A stretch of DNA of 64,000 nucleotides, from positions 1,169 to 65,168 of the forward strand of contig MU621140.1 in the NCBI GenBank assembly GCA_025399215.1, given 5' to 3'. The notes below the pieces were generated by a model. That model did no database searches. It was not told where the DNA came from and saw only the letters and a program-made list of their open reading frames with translations. The stretch comes from Globomyces pollinis-pini (Eukaryota; Chytridiomycota; Chytridiomycetes; Rhizophydiales; Globomycetaceae). Positions 1 to 14,049 of this stretch are shown here, piece by piece; the first letter of the stretch is position 1; every line of letters begins with the position of its first letter. The position numbers and the translations under genes are program-made.

Positions 1-324
1 AACGAATTCATGCAAGCAGAAACCTTTCAAGCACAATCCAAAGAAAAATTAATCAAACAATTGGAATTGTTTTATAAGGAAAAGAATGTGATTCTGTCAA
101 TCAAAACAGCACTACTAGACAAGTCATATTAAAGTGTGATAGAGGTGGTCAATGAAATTGAAAATCCACTACCTAAGGTAAAGAGACGTGGACGTCCAGC
201 AGGAGCTAAAAACAAGACTAAAAGAGACAAGTCTCAGTTTGAGATTGTAGAAGGACGAAAATGCAGTAAATGTATCCTGGCCATAATGCTCGCACTTGCA
301 ATAAAATGTAATTTTATTCATTGA
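1..324 (+). pseudogene. Decayed Mutator-like (MULE) transposase C-terminus
   Basis: Two adjoining reading frames give a transposase-like tail. The first, to about 132, is a charged helical segment ending in a stop. The second, from about 136, carries an AT-hook-like basic block (KRRGRPAGAKNK) and then QFEIVEGRKCSKC, the start of a CCHC zinc knuckle. The rest of the knuckle (PGHNARTC, then a stop) is read in another frame from about 274, so about four bases appear to be missing between the second Cys and the Pro. An RGRP block followed by a C-terminal zinc knuckle is typical of MULE/FAR1-like transposases. With one internal stop and one frameshift it cannot encode an intact protein. The body of the element, if present, lies left of the window. 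The family assignment rests on these motifs only. Confidence 0.55.
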
Positions 325-1296
325 ATTAATTGAATTGAACTTTTGTATTGTAACCCTTAGGTAACTGTTAGGGTTGTTGAAGTGTTTTTATCATTGAAGT
401 GTTTTTAGTGAAAATTGAAGTGGTTTTAGAATTTTCCAAAAAATAAAGATTATTTAATATTGCTGTTAGTTTTGGCGCTCAGTATAAAATTTATGACGTT
501 CTATATTTATTGCGACATGAAGGCAGCGCTATCAGTTTTTGAAGCACATTTTCGGTAATACTAATTAAAGTCGACTTTTCGGATATGTCCTATTGGCTTA
601 ATCCATGTTCCATTGCGTGTTGTGTTCGCAAACTAGCAAAAACATACCGTTACAAGCAGAGCAGTAAGAAATCAATACGCTTTAATAAAGTATTAGATTG
701 TAAGATACTATTTCACTTATTTATGAATTTCAAGTAGCTTTTTAATTTTTTTGCCTCTCAGTTTATGATAAATAAAGTGGTCATACATTTAAAGTCTTCT
801 ACTAGTTTGGAAAAATATTCAAGCCAACATAATAATGAACCAGGTGGCTAATACTAATATAGTGTCGGGCTGTGCGAACAGGCAAATGTTTTTAATGAGC
901 GTATTACACACATTCAAAGGTAACAATCTAGCCAGTTACTATCCCAAGAACTAAAAGAGCTAAAGAGTTGAATAGTTTGTGAGAACCTCCGCCCTAAACT
1001 TAGTAGAACAATGAGTAAATTTGACCTATTCCTTTACAACTTGAACTTCTATTTGTTTCTCTTGCGATATATCTTAATGAAGAATTGATTTATTTTTGTT
1101 TCAAATTAACCCTATTGTCTATTTGTCACCTTTCGTATGGTGCATGAGGCATCTACTGTGTACTTTATGACTTTTAATCTGACCTCTGCTAATATCTATA
1201 AAACGGAATTATAATCATCTAACATTATAACATATGATCAAATAATTTTATTAATCTGTTACTCAGATGATCCAAATGAAAATGAAATGGTAGTGA
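325..1296. other. Gene-free AT-rich stretch
   Basis: About 970 bases between the transposase remnant and the 3' end of GEM1. No convincing open frame, RNA gene or repeat array was seen on either strand. It may contain more decayed transposon sequence, but nothing recognisable remains. Confidence 0.5.
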
Positions 1297-3540
<2,244 letters not shown>

Positions 3541-3606
3541 TTTAAATATTTGGAAAAAAGAATTCAACCAACACCTTAGACTTGAGCAACTAACCAAACA
3601 TTAAAA
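3541..3606. promoter_or_regulatory. Bidirectional promoter, GEM1 / TMEM94-like
   Basis: Only 66 bp separate the two divergent start codons, so both 5' UTRs and core promoters must lie here or overlap the neighbouring coding sequence. The stretch is A/T-rich with a TTTAAATATTT tract near the GEM1 side. No specific factor site was recognised. Confidence 0.6.
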
Positions 3607-6600
3607 ATGGATCCAGTCGCTATGCTAGAAATGGGAGATGCTAGTCCATATACTAAGCATTTATTAGACACGGCTGATAAGGTTTTAGCTGCACATAAGC
3701 AATCGCTACCAAAGGTTTACTTTCCCATTTATATTCTGAATCCTCACGTTGTTTTTGCGCTTGTGATAGCGGCTGTTTTCATTTACAATCGGTCTTATGA
3801 AGGGTAGATTGTGGTGTTAATGTTTTAGAGTGCTATTCTTAGCGTTTATTCTGTTAAACATCGCATTGTATGAAAGAGACCAGAGACTTATTTCTATGGA
3901 CTATTGGAAGCGATTGAATGATGTTGTTCTCAAAGTTAAGAAATTTGGAATTAATTATAACGAGGTATGGCATTTGGTTATATTTACCTTATCTTAATAG
4001 AATATCTTATTCTCTACGAATGTTCCAACTAGTTTGAATGATCATTTATTAACAATAGTCTCAATTACAAGAGTTTATAGAAATGACGAGTTGAAACTAC
4101 TACCAACCAACCTTCTTGTTCAAGGTGATTCGATCTTGTTGGGTATTTTAAAGCCTTTAATTTTCAGGTCTCGGGGATTATACTCCTACTAAAGTTTCAT
4201 TCACTCGGAACGATGGAACGACAGTTGAATTTGCCAGTGGCATTCTGTTGAAAGCTGCTGATTTTGATCCCGTCGCACATCCAAACTCTGCAGGGCTGTT
4301 CGAGTTTACTGTCCTGGAAACACCTTTACAGTCATTGATGGAAGCTACATTAGGGGCGACAAGGCCGAAACCTGTCATTGAACATCATTTGTATAGTTGT
4401 TTTTATTAATGTAAACAATTACAAGGCCATTGATATTTAGGGTAAATGTTTTATGAATTAATTTGCATTATAGTAATTCAAGTGAATTTAATTTCTTCAA
4501 AGGTGAGAGTGTAACACCTAATGATTAGAGTAATTTGTATTTTGTACTTAGAAACTAGGTATTAGATATCGATTTGCTCATCCGTAGTTGTAATTTTTGT
4601 CACTCTAATATGTTAGTGTAGGTCTGTTGTAGAAAGTTTAATCAACTTCAAATTTTTGTGGATTGTTCTATTCATCTCACTTGGCATAAATTTATTGAGA
4701 GTGCTCTTAATTAATACGTCTGACGCTATTGAAATCAGATACTTTCAACTTTTGGGAATGTATCAAGGGTTATTGTTACTTCCGTTGCTTCCAATATCAT
4801 ATCCATTCATTTTGCTTCTATCTCACAGGTAAAATTATGTTTCTTTGATAAACAGTTATGGAAATGCGTAACTTGATACATTAAACTAATCAAAGTTACA
4901 TACTTACTCTATTTGACGCTCTTCAGAGCTCAAAGACAGATTTTGAAGATAAGGAAGATGTAGATGAATTTGATGCTGGTACTATATATTAGTCATGTTA
5001 AAAATTAGCTCCTGCCCCTACTAAAGATTTGAAGCTGTCTTGGGGTATATAAAGTTTCTTTTCATGTATCAGTTGCCATTTTCAAAAAGTTTGTCCACCA
5101 AATGACTCAAGACGATGGTTCCAGACTTGCCAGAATGACAGAGTTGATAAATGTAATGAATCGCTCTAATTTTGGTTTAGTCTCTCTCTACTGCAACTGT
5201 GCTGTGTGCAATTGATAGAGAGGGGTCTATATCCTCAGTATCCAATTTGTTAATTAATGATAGCCCTTGCCTGCAGTAGAACAGCTTTTTTTTATTGGTC
5301 AATCTGGTGAATCAATTGTGTTGGATGTGGCATTTGATTCAACAACTACAAACGGAGTAATATTTGAAGACAAAGACTGGAAGACACATCTAAAGTGAGT
5401 CTCGCATTCAGAATTTTAAATCATTAGACTATTAAAACCATTGGGTCTATCATTTCTGTTAAACACTGATTGTGGAATCCATAAGGGAAGGCGTAGAAAT
5501 GAGGTTCACCTAAAGTCCGATTTAATACCTTTACATACAACATTGAGTCACCCGCGCCAAAGTATGCATACTTTTATTTACAACAGCGTGTCTTTGTCAT
5601 ATTGCAAGAGAAATTGGATTTTCACCAACAAATTCGAATCAATTTCAGAAAAGTACACAGATTGAAACTTTCGCTCCACATCATCAAAGCATCGCATCGA
5701 TGAAAATAGACTATCATTATGAAATCCCTAGCATCACAAGTCAGCTATTTTCAGATTCTAATGGCAAGAATAGATATTGTATCTTATAAGTAGGTTCGTT
5801 TCAAAGTTTTTCGGAAGGATCTGTGGATTTGATATTGGAGTCATGTGGGGATTACTGGTATTTCACTAAGTCGTTAATAGTTAGGAATGGAAGTGGATTA
5901 GGTCAACTCAATGAAGTGGTTTGAAATGTCTCTGTGTTTATAATTTAGGTTGAAAAAAAAATACTAGAGTTCCAACAAAATGCCATAATTTGTGACCTGG
6001 AAGTTGTGGCTTACTCCTACAGACCACTACAAAATCTCCTTATTTCATCTCAAATTAAGGCATTAGAAGCTAAAAAGTGTCACGTGGTTGCATTAAAGAC
6101 AGATGTTAAACTTGAGAGTGATCCAGTGACCCCTATAGATAAAAAACCAACAAAAAGACTCAATCGAAATCGTCAAATATCAAAAATTGATTCTGATACT
6201 ACCCTACCGAGCGATACTGAATTAGTTGAAGAAATTACAAAAGGTCAAACATTTCTCTGCGCATCTTCATTCATATATCCTCCAAAGCCAGTAATACCAC
6301 GAATGACTAAACTGTAGAACATGGTAGATTTTATTGAAGATTTGGCATTGGCTGGTATTCGATTTGTTTACTTTTCTTCAGCGCCTGAACGTGAGAGTAA
6401 ATCTTATGCGGAACGTTTGGGGCTTGAAATTGATTGGAATTCATGTATCATACTTTCTCCTCCAGATGGTGGGCCAGGATACCTTGCACTTCATGATATG
6501 AATGCCCAGTTGCCTAGAGGTGTGCACACAATACGGGATCATATTGCTAATGTAGATGATGTTCCATTGCATGTCAGTCTATTTGCTGAATGTCGCCCAG

Positions 6601-7727
6601 ATTCTATAGGAGAAATGGTAAAGATATTTCAAGAACATGGTGAAGTTGTTTGCTGCTTTGGATCAGCCTTAAACAACCGGAACGTCGCCATTTTCGCCAA
6701 TGTAAAACAGTTAATACTTATTGATAGGTTGACGTTGGTATTGCCATAGACCCTATTCCATTAGCAAGACATCGAAAACAACAAGGTCCATTATCACCAC
6801 TTGTTGTATCTTCAGAATTTATCGGCTGCTCCTGTGCCTTAAGCTTGAACGCTGATGTGAGTCTTTATAGTGTGACACAAATGATTCGCGAGGCTCGATC
6901 ACTGGCAGATAATGGAAGACAGGTACTGCTTTTTCGGTTAATGATATTAGGTGTTTGCCTTTTATTTTGGAGTCCAATTGGCTTTAATTACAACGATTCT
7001 CATATCGTATTGCTCTCCATTTTTGCCACCAATATTTACTGCTTATCAGCTGATGTTTATTCTTTGGGTTATTGCACCTTCAATCGCGTTATCACTTTTG
7101 TTTACTCCTCATCACTCGGAAATCATGACCCACCATCATGCTAAAAATAAAGATCACGGAAAAGACGTGGCCCGATTTCTTCTATATTTTATTATCCGGT
7201 ATGGCACCGTTCCTGCTATATCATGCGTTGCCATCTTTTGGTTGTAATATCTGTTAAATTTCTTATCATTTAGGATCCTATACCACTTCACATCATTGAC
7301 AATTGTACCTATCGGTACTGATCATCATGTAGTACTGTTTGCCCAAAACTTTACCTTATGTTTTTTCACTCTATATATGGGTATATCTTTAATATTTTAA
7401 CTTATTTCAGTTGTTATTTCGTCTACTTGCGTTCACCGCAACGAATCAATACTAAGTCGTTTGCCAACCATCAACAAGCCATGGTTATTTTCTTCAATAT
7501 TGTGTATCATTTTACAAATTCTATTTTTCACACTATCCTCAATTGGACATCCAATGTACCTGTCATCTATCCCATGGTATATCTATGCGGGGGGATTTTC
7601 GGTCATTCTACTTATTTTACCAATTCAGGAAATTGTCAAGAAGTATGACAGGAAAGAATGGATGGATTTTCAAAAACGTTCAAAGTTGGAGTTTAATACT
7701 AAACTTGGCATGCATTCACCCTTATAA
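3607..7727 (+). CDS. TMEM94-like P-type ATPase (ER magnesium pump family)
   Basis: Multi-exon gene whose pieces align in order with animal TMEM94, recently described as an ER Mg2+ pump (ERMA). In order: an N-terminal helix and membrane segment (HVVFALVIAAVFIYN); the actuator-like motif LPTNLLVQGDSILLG (about 4100); FEFTVLETPLQSLMEATLGA (about 4300); a membrane pair (YQLLGMYQGLLLLPLLPIS); LSTATVLCAIDREGS (about 5190-5225), at the place of the P-type aspartate loop; FEDKDWKTHL and LLKPLGLSFLLN; CHIAREIGFSP; SEGSVDLILESCGDYW; IRFVYFSSAPERESKSYAERLGLE; LPRGVHTIRDHIANVDDVPL; MVKIFQEHGEVVCCFGSALN; several C-terminal membrane spans; and the closing RSKLEFNTKLGMHSPL, very close to the animal C-terminus. 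The canonical DKTGT reads DREGS here. Exon ends were not all resolved. Fungal role is inferred. Confidence 0.85.
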
Positions 7728-7825
7728 TAAATATTATTATTGCTATTCCGTTGTACTAGATGGTAAAGAGTGTAAAGTCATCAATAAAATGTCTAGAATT
7801 TTGATCAAAATATTTTACATATTCG

Positions 7826-9161
7826 ATGGATATCCAAAGTCAATTACAACAGATTAACTCGAATGCAAGCGCTGACAGAGTTCCGCAGTACAGGCAATTG
7901 CTAAAGGAAATACTCTCCAATTCATCGTCAACCAGTCAATTGTTGGAGAGTTGTAAATTGTTTTTAAATCATGCCATTCAAGAATCGTTAGGATTAGTCC
8001 TTTCAAGAACAATATTCCAAGACTTTATTCAGGTACTTTAGGTATAATTGATTGTTCAGTTATTCAAAGATCCCTCACTTGATATCAGTGTAGATATTAG
8101 GAAACAGATTTGGTCACTCAGTTTAGAAAAACTTAGCACTCGAATTGTCGCATTTGAGACCGAAATATCCGAAATCAGAGAAACTTTAGCTGAAATCTTC
8201 GAAGATGAAGAAAATTGGAATGATGCTGCTAACGTTTTGAAAGGAATCCCGTTAGAATCTGGAACAAGAACTATATCAGATGACTATAAAATCAAAATAT
8301 ATCTGCATATTGTGCAATTGCATCTCGAAGTATTTGAACAGACACTATCTAAAGATTTAGGATGAAGATTCCGTTTCAGCTGATGCGTATTTGAATCGTG
8401 CTGCCAATTTAAACCCCCAGGACAAGAAAATGGCATTAACACTTCAAGCTTGTCAAGCAAGATCTATGGATTTCAAACGGCAATTTATTTCATCTGCTCT
8501 AAAGTACTTGCATATTTCATATTCTGTTGATCTTGATGATTCAGAAAAGTTGTCTGCACTGAGAAGTGGTATTGTTATTTACTTGTTAACCATAAGCCCT
8601 GACATGTACCATTTTGGCAGGTGCTGGTCCTCAAAGGTCTAGATTATTAGCTACCTTGTACAAGGACGATCGAGTAAGGGAAAGGGACGAAATTAAAGAA
8701 AATGGTCTATCGGCAATACTGGAAAAAATGTATTTGGGTAGAGGTGAAATAATCCGTTTTTTAATTCTTAGTGTTAAGAAATGAAGAAGTGGAAGAATTT
8801 GCGAAAACCCTACAAGCTCACCAGCTTGCCAAGTTGGCTGATGGTTCTACGGTCCTCTCAAAAGCGGTTATGGAACATAATTTACTTTCGGCTTCAAAAC
8901 TATATAATAACATTACATTCGAAGAATTGGGGAATCTTTTAGGAATATCTAGCAGCCAGGCAGAAAATATTGCCAGTCAAATGATAGGCGAAAGCAGAAT
9001 GGATGGGAAAATTGATCAAATAGATGGACTAATATACTTTTCCAAGTCAAACATAATGCCCACATGGGATCTTCAAGTAATGAATGTTTACACTGATTCT
9101 TTAGATTGCTAGTATATGCCATCAATTGGATGAAATTTGTTATGAGATTATCAAAAAGTAA
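7826..9161 (+). CDS. CSN4: COP9 signalosome subunit 4 (PCI domain)
   Basis: Subunit of the COP9 signalosome, the deneddylase of cullin-RING ubiquitin ligases. The protein follows CSN4 along its whole length: [65 protein letters not shown], then a PCI domain with [39 protein letters not shown] and MPTWDLQ. Hand-resolved introns are 8033-8059 (27 nt), 8330-8360 (31 nt), one of 28 nt before LTCTILAG, one of 28 nt before [10 protein letters not shown], and 9077-9104 (28 nt). The last exon adds [18 protein letters not shown] and a stop at 9161. Start at 7826 is the first ATG after the TMEM94-like gene. Very confident assignment. Confidence 0.95.
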
Positions 9162-9309
9162 GTTTCCGCCGCGTTAAGATTAGGAATCCGGACTGGAAGA
9201 AAGGTCAGTTTTAGTGGTCGATGTTGCAAGTTAGTTTCTTTAAGCCAATAAATAGCTAGTTTCTTTCATATTTTGCCTCGGAGAATAAGACTTGACTTAC
9301 GTAACCTTA

Positions 9310-9606
9310 ATGCGTGAGATTTTAACTATTCTAACGAATATTAATTCAAATACCTAATCAAATCTAATGGACGAAAAGATTCGGTTGACCACTTGTATAT
9401 TATCACAAATGACTATCAAAAAGTCCTATACGAAATTGAAAGTCAGCAAGTCTCTTTCAAACAAGTCAATTCTTATTTTAGGTAGAGGAGGTCCAGATCA
9501 ATCCAAATTCTACCGAAAGTCCTACATTGGTCATTTTACGAGACGACCATACCAAAGTACATTAAACTTATGCTCGAAAGAACTAACCCAGCTTCGAATT
9601 GATTGA
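9310..9606 (+). CDS. Small spliced gene, unidentified
   Basis: A candidate of about 54 residues, assembled from four exons. Introns are 9314-9379 (66 nt), 9450-9481 (32 nt) and 9557-9591 (35 nt, with a CTAAC branch-like site before CCCAG). The joined frame begins MHSVDHLYIITNDYQKVL, continues with an acidic VEEVQINPNSTESPTLVIL and ends DDHTKLRID. It reads like a real protein because three consecutive introns of the local size keep one coherent frame with normal composition. The unspliced ORF from 9367 has poor composition and is probably a shadow. No family was recognised. A further 5' exon is possible. Confidence 0.4.
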
Positions 9607-9709
9607 ACATTATAATATATTTATTGTATGAATATTTTGTATTGGTTGAGTTTCTTTACATTTCCGTTATCGTTTTGCATTGAATTTGTTGGACGTAAAA
9701 CATCTTTGA

Positions 9710-10394
9710 ATGAAAGTCAAAACTCCATCAAATTACTGGTTAATCAAAGCTGAACCTAACACCCGAATAGAAAGAGGGAAAGACGTCAAGGTAAGAACAC
9801 TAGAATGAATCCCATAGAAAGTCATTCAGTTCTTGTTGAATTTACATATTGACTACTTTTAGTTTTCAATCGACGATCTGGAAGCAATCAAAGTTAGCCA
9901 TTGGGACGGAGTAAGAAACTATGAAGCAAGGAACATAATGCGGGATAAGATGAAATTGGGAGATATTGTAATCATTGAAATGTATCTTACTGGTTCCCTT
10001 AGTGTTTATTTTACCATTCGAACTGTAAATTGCCTGGTATAGCCGGACTAGCAACTATTGTAAAGGAAGGCTATGTAGACTGTAAGTTGACTAATGCAAG
10101 TGCTAACAGGTTAGTTACTGCTTTTGATAAAGAACATCCGTATTATGATCCAAAATCATTGGAATCGTCACCAAAGTGGTATATGGTAAGTCTTTCAATT
10201 GGTAATGATAGGTGGACGTTGAATTCACCAGGAAGTTAAATCGATTTATTTCTTTGAAAGAGCTACAAAAGCACAAAACAGAGCAATTAAAGTATATGCC
10301 CTTACTTAATCGTGGAAGATTATCGGTACAACCAGTTGACAAAGAATCTTTTGACTTTATAATGGATCTGGAAAAGCTTCCCGTTGAACCATGA
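9710..10394 (+). CDS. THYN1-like EVE-domain protein
   Basis: EVE-domain protein of the thymocyte nuclear protein 1 type, a PUA-related fold thought to read modified nucleic acid bases. The spliced product runs [99 protein letters not shown] and [18 protein letters not shown], matching the whole domain. It is essentially the domain alone, as in bacterial and animal homologues. Introns: 9791-9862 (72 nt), one of 35 nt before CLFYHSN, one of about 34 nt before FTAFDKEH, and 10186-10211 (26 nt). Tail-to-tail with the SNARE gene, 38 bp between stop codons. The cellular role in fungi is not established. Confidence 0.9.
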
Positions 10395-10432
10395 ATATTT
10401 TGTTTAGAAAACTAGTAATATATTAAATGACA

Positions 10433-11370
10433 TTAGGCACTTGTTTGGTACTGATACTGGTATTGAAGTATATTTGGATTTTGTGATATTTGAGTACTTT
10501 CATCTTCTTTTGTAGTATTTTCAGCTACTAGTTTTTCTTGTGATGCCCTTTGTGTTGGATATGGGTAAGGGTAAGGGAATTGTGGTGGGCAGATACAATT
10601 GCAAATCACAGTCCCTGCACCTCCCCCTCCCCCACCACCGCCAGGCGGAGCAGTTACAGGTGTGGTTGGTGCATGTGTAGGTGGAGGAGGAGATGGTGGT
10701 ACTGGTGTAGTTGGTTGGCGTAAATTGGCAATAATCAGAGCAATAAATCCATAAATAATTACTACACGTTAATTGATCATCTGCAGTACATCCGATTGTA
10801 ATTGCGATGAATATCGACAGCAAAATAATCCATGCATTAGCCTAAGATAAACTTTTGCGTCAATTTCATACCTGAACCTTCTCGAAAAACTTCTGCCGAT
10901 AAATTGTTTTTCCTCTCTTCTTAAATATCGTCCCAGAATTCTCCAATTGTTCTTATGGGGTCAAAAGATTGTCTCATACCACTTTTTTGCCTTAAATCTT
11001 CCAAATCTTCACCTCTACACACACCAATGAATAAAGTACTTCAATTACCTTTAACTTTAGCATTTTTCAATATTACCTTTCTATTAGTTTTCCAATGGTG
11101 TTATGGGCGGCATTCGTTGCTTCATCGATACTAATCTGAACTTGAGCAATATGATCTGGACCATTATCCGGATTTGATGGCCCCTCAGACGTGTATAATG
11201 TAGTAGAGCTTCTATAGTTTTGAATTAGTGGTTCCTATTGTGGTTAACAGTGTCACTTTAATTGATACTTGTTCATCATCAGAAACGGCTTGATTCTTCC
11301 ACTTGATTTTCTTTTTCCATAGACCAGTCATTGAATTGTCTTCGGTTCCTTCTTGTTCATCTTCTCTCAT
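10433..11370 (-). CDS. R-SNARE (synaptobrevin-like) with long lumenal tail
   Basis: Hand splicing gives an acidic N-terminus (MREDEQEGTEDNS...) with no longin domain. A SNARE motif follows (QVQISIDEATNAAHNTIGKL, IERGEDLEDLRQKSEQLENS), in which Arg of LIERGEDL sits at the zero layer. Next come a basic juxtamembrane stretch (KKRGKTIYRQKFFEKVQ) and one long membrane span (AWIILLSIFIAITIGLIIYG and on). Introns of about 34, 62, 29, 30 and 28 nt are needed, and each removes a stop or frame break. Ordinary R-SNAREs end just after the membrane anchor. Here about 90 residues follow on the predicted lumenal/extracellular side: a proline-rich part (PVPPSPPPPTHAP), a run of eight glycines, a CNCIC cysteine cluster, a PYPYPYP repeat and a QYQYQYQ end. 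The R-SNARE core is well supported; trafficking step is unknown. Confidence 0.75.
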
Positions 11371-11700
11371 TTTCAATTGTGTATTTGATAAAACGCGCTG
11401 AAGGTAATAATTTCACTTGATCATGAGATTTAAGACTCATTAAATAATTAATTTAATACATGATATTAAGATGATTTTTAAGCATTGTTATGGAATTAAC
11501 GAAAGGCAAAATAATAGTTTAGAAACTATTATCTAAAGTCTATTATACTTGAATGCATCAAGCGGCCCAGATCGTTTCAATCTCTTTTCAATACATCGTT
11601 ACATGAATCAAAGACCAAAATGCTATACCTTCATGTTTGTACGAGTATTAAAGGAGAACTTGTCCGAAACTTTCTTTGTTCTTTCTTTTAATTCTGTAAC
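11371..11700. promoter_or_regulatory. Divergent promoter region, R-SNARE / RFA1
   Basis: 330 bp between divergent start codons. No gene was seen. It is A/T-rich and no factor sites (for example an MluI cell-cycle box for RFA1) were recognised. Confidence 0.45.
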
Positions 11701-13921
11701 ATGTCGTTTTCTCATAAGGTAAAATGCTGCTCGATGGATTTATTTGATAGAATATCACTTTAACTCGTGGGTTTGTCAAAGCTGTTCACAGTCAGAATCC
11801 ACCAGATCCGATGACTCCAGTCTTTCTACAAGTTTTAAGCATTAAACAGGTCAATTCTGACAAAGGGCCTTCTCGATATAGGTTAAAAAAAGATCATATG
11901 TCTAACCTTTCAATAGGTAGGCAATTTGTTTGATTCATTCAGATTGGTTATTTCTGACGGTACAAATTTCATGCAATCTCTATTACAAACGCAATTAAAT
12001 GATTTTGTAACGAATGGCTTACTCACAAAGAATTGCTTGATTACTACATCAAAATTCATTATCAATAATGTCGCTGATGGGGCAAAGAAGTAACTTATTT
12101 TTACCAGGTTGACAAGCAATTAGAGTTGTTATCCTTTTACATTTGGAGCCATTGACAATTAATGAAGAAATTCAAAAGCTTGGATCACCAATAAGTATAG
12201 ATGCGGAAAATCAGAATGCCAAAAACAGTGCACAGGCTAAAGTACAGCAAAATGTGCCCAATGCAGTTAAACCATTACCTTCAGGGTACCAAAACCAATT
12301 TGCACAATCAAATACATCTCGTTCCTCAAATTCCTCCAATGTAAACTCATCAGGACCATCAATTATGCCAATTAAAAACTTGAATCCATATCAAAACAGG
12401 TAATTTTCAAAGTATTAAGACAAGGTGGACAATCAAAGCTCGAGTTTTGACCAAGAGTGAAATCAAAACATGGAGTAATGCAAAAGGTGAAGGGCAATTG
12501 TTCTCTGTTACTTTCAGTGACGAATCTGGAGAAATCCGTGCAGTATATTCATGGTTGATTAAAGTTAGACTGGGTTTAAAGAGGCCGTTACTTTATTTTA
12601 CGAATTGTTACAAGAAAATCAAGTCTATTATATATCTAAATGTACAATTAAAGCTGCAAACAAGCAATTCAACACCGTCAACAACGATTATGAAATGACT
12701 ATCGATCCATCCTCTGAAATTACCTTGGTAAGTGAGTAAGAACCCCATCTGCATCTCTTAACTACTAAAATAATATTGTGTCCAATATTCACTGTTTAGT
12801 GTAATGATGGATCTGATGTCCCTAGTATTCAATATAATGCATTGGAGTTATCCAGGCTATATGAAGCGGAAAATGGTGCGAATATAGATGTCCTAGCTGT
12901 TGTGAAAGAGACTGGTCCGTTGGCTGAAATAACCACAAAGGCTCAAAAACAAGTATATTTTATGGATTTAATGTCGCCCAGTTGAAAAAAAGAGAATTGA
13001 CTCTTGTGGACGCTAGTGGATACGCTGTAAGGTGTACTTTATGGGGACGACAAGCCGAAACATTTGAACACCATGATAATCCGGTCCTTGGTATTAAAGG
13101 ATGCAAAGGTAAAGAAACGTTGAATTTAACCATAGTTGGAGAATTTAATGGTAGATCACTATCATTGTCGTTTGGCTCATCCATTCAAATCAACCCAGAT
13201 TTACCGGAAGCGCACCATTTAAGAGGATGGTTTGATTCAAAAGGAAATACGGTTGATTTTCAAACATATGCCGGTCAATCAGGCCAAAATGGAGCCGGTA
13301 CCAACTCCACGGAAACAAAGTGTATATCACAGGTTAGTGAAGAAAACCTTGGAATGGGTGATAAGGTATTTGGACTCATGTTTAACATTAATAGCCGGAT
13401 TACTTTATGTTGACTGGATATATCAGTCATATCAAGCAAGACAATGCATGGTATCCAGCTTGTCCAAATGATACCTGTAATAAGAAGGTGACCGATATGG
13501 GCAATGAATGGAGATGTGAGAAGTGTGATGCTTCGTATCCTACCCCAAAGTATCGGTAAAAAGTCATTCTATCTAATACCCAGATATATCCTCTCATTAA
13601 GTGTCACTGATTATTCTGGCCAATTGTGGTTACAAGGGTTCAATGAAATTGCAGAAACTATACTTGGTCAAACTGCCAACCATATGGCACAATTGAAGGT
13701 GTGGATTTATTGACTGACAATAGGAAACAAGTACCCCAGACTATGAGAGTGTATTTGGAAATGCGTTATTCAAGCAGTTTCACTTCAAAGTGCGGGCCAA
13801 ATCGGAAACATATCAGGATGAGGTGAAGATGCGAGCATCCATAGTTTCAGTTCAACCAGTGGATTATGTTTCATCCAGCAAAGAACTCATTGGAATGATC
13901 CAGCAATTTGAGAAGCTGTAA
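11701..13921 (+). CDS. RFA1: Replication protein A large subunit (RPA70)
   Basis: Single-stranded DNA-binding subunit for replication, repair and recombination. Exon 1 is MSFSHK; a 32-nt intron leads to [17 protein letters not shown], the start of the N-terminal OB fold. Then come [34 protein letters not shown], a Ser/Asn-rich linker, and DNA-binding domain A ([36 protein letters not shown]). Domain B ([20 protein letters not shown]) follows, and then domain C with its zinc ribbon: CPNDTCNKK and WRCEKC give four Cys. It closes with [20 protein letters not shown] and a stop at 13921. All RPA70 domains are present. At least six short introns interrupt the gene; those at the 5' end were resolved by restoring the family frame. 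Confidence 0.95.
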
Positions 13922-14049
13922 GAAATACAATAAAGTTTAAACTGCTCGTATCTACTTCAAATCCAATGTTTTGAGTCGTTTCTAGACACTGTTTCACGCC
14001 CCAAACATTCACTTTTCTTGTGAATTTTCACACTAATTTTTACTTGACA

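Noticed and set aside
9367..9606. Unspliced 79-codon ORF
   Set aside because: Composition is poor; a spliced model in another frame is more coherent.
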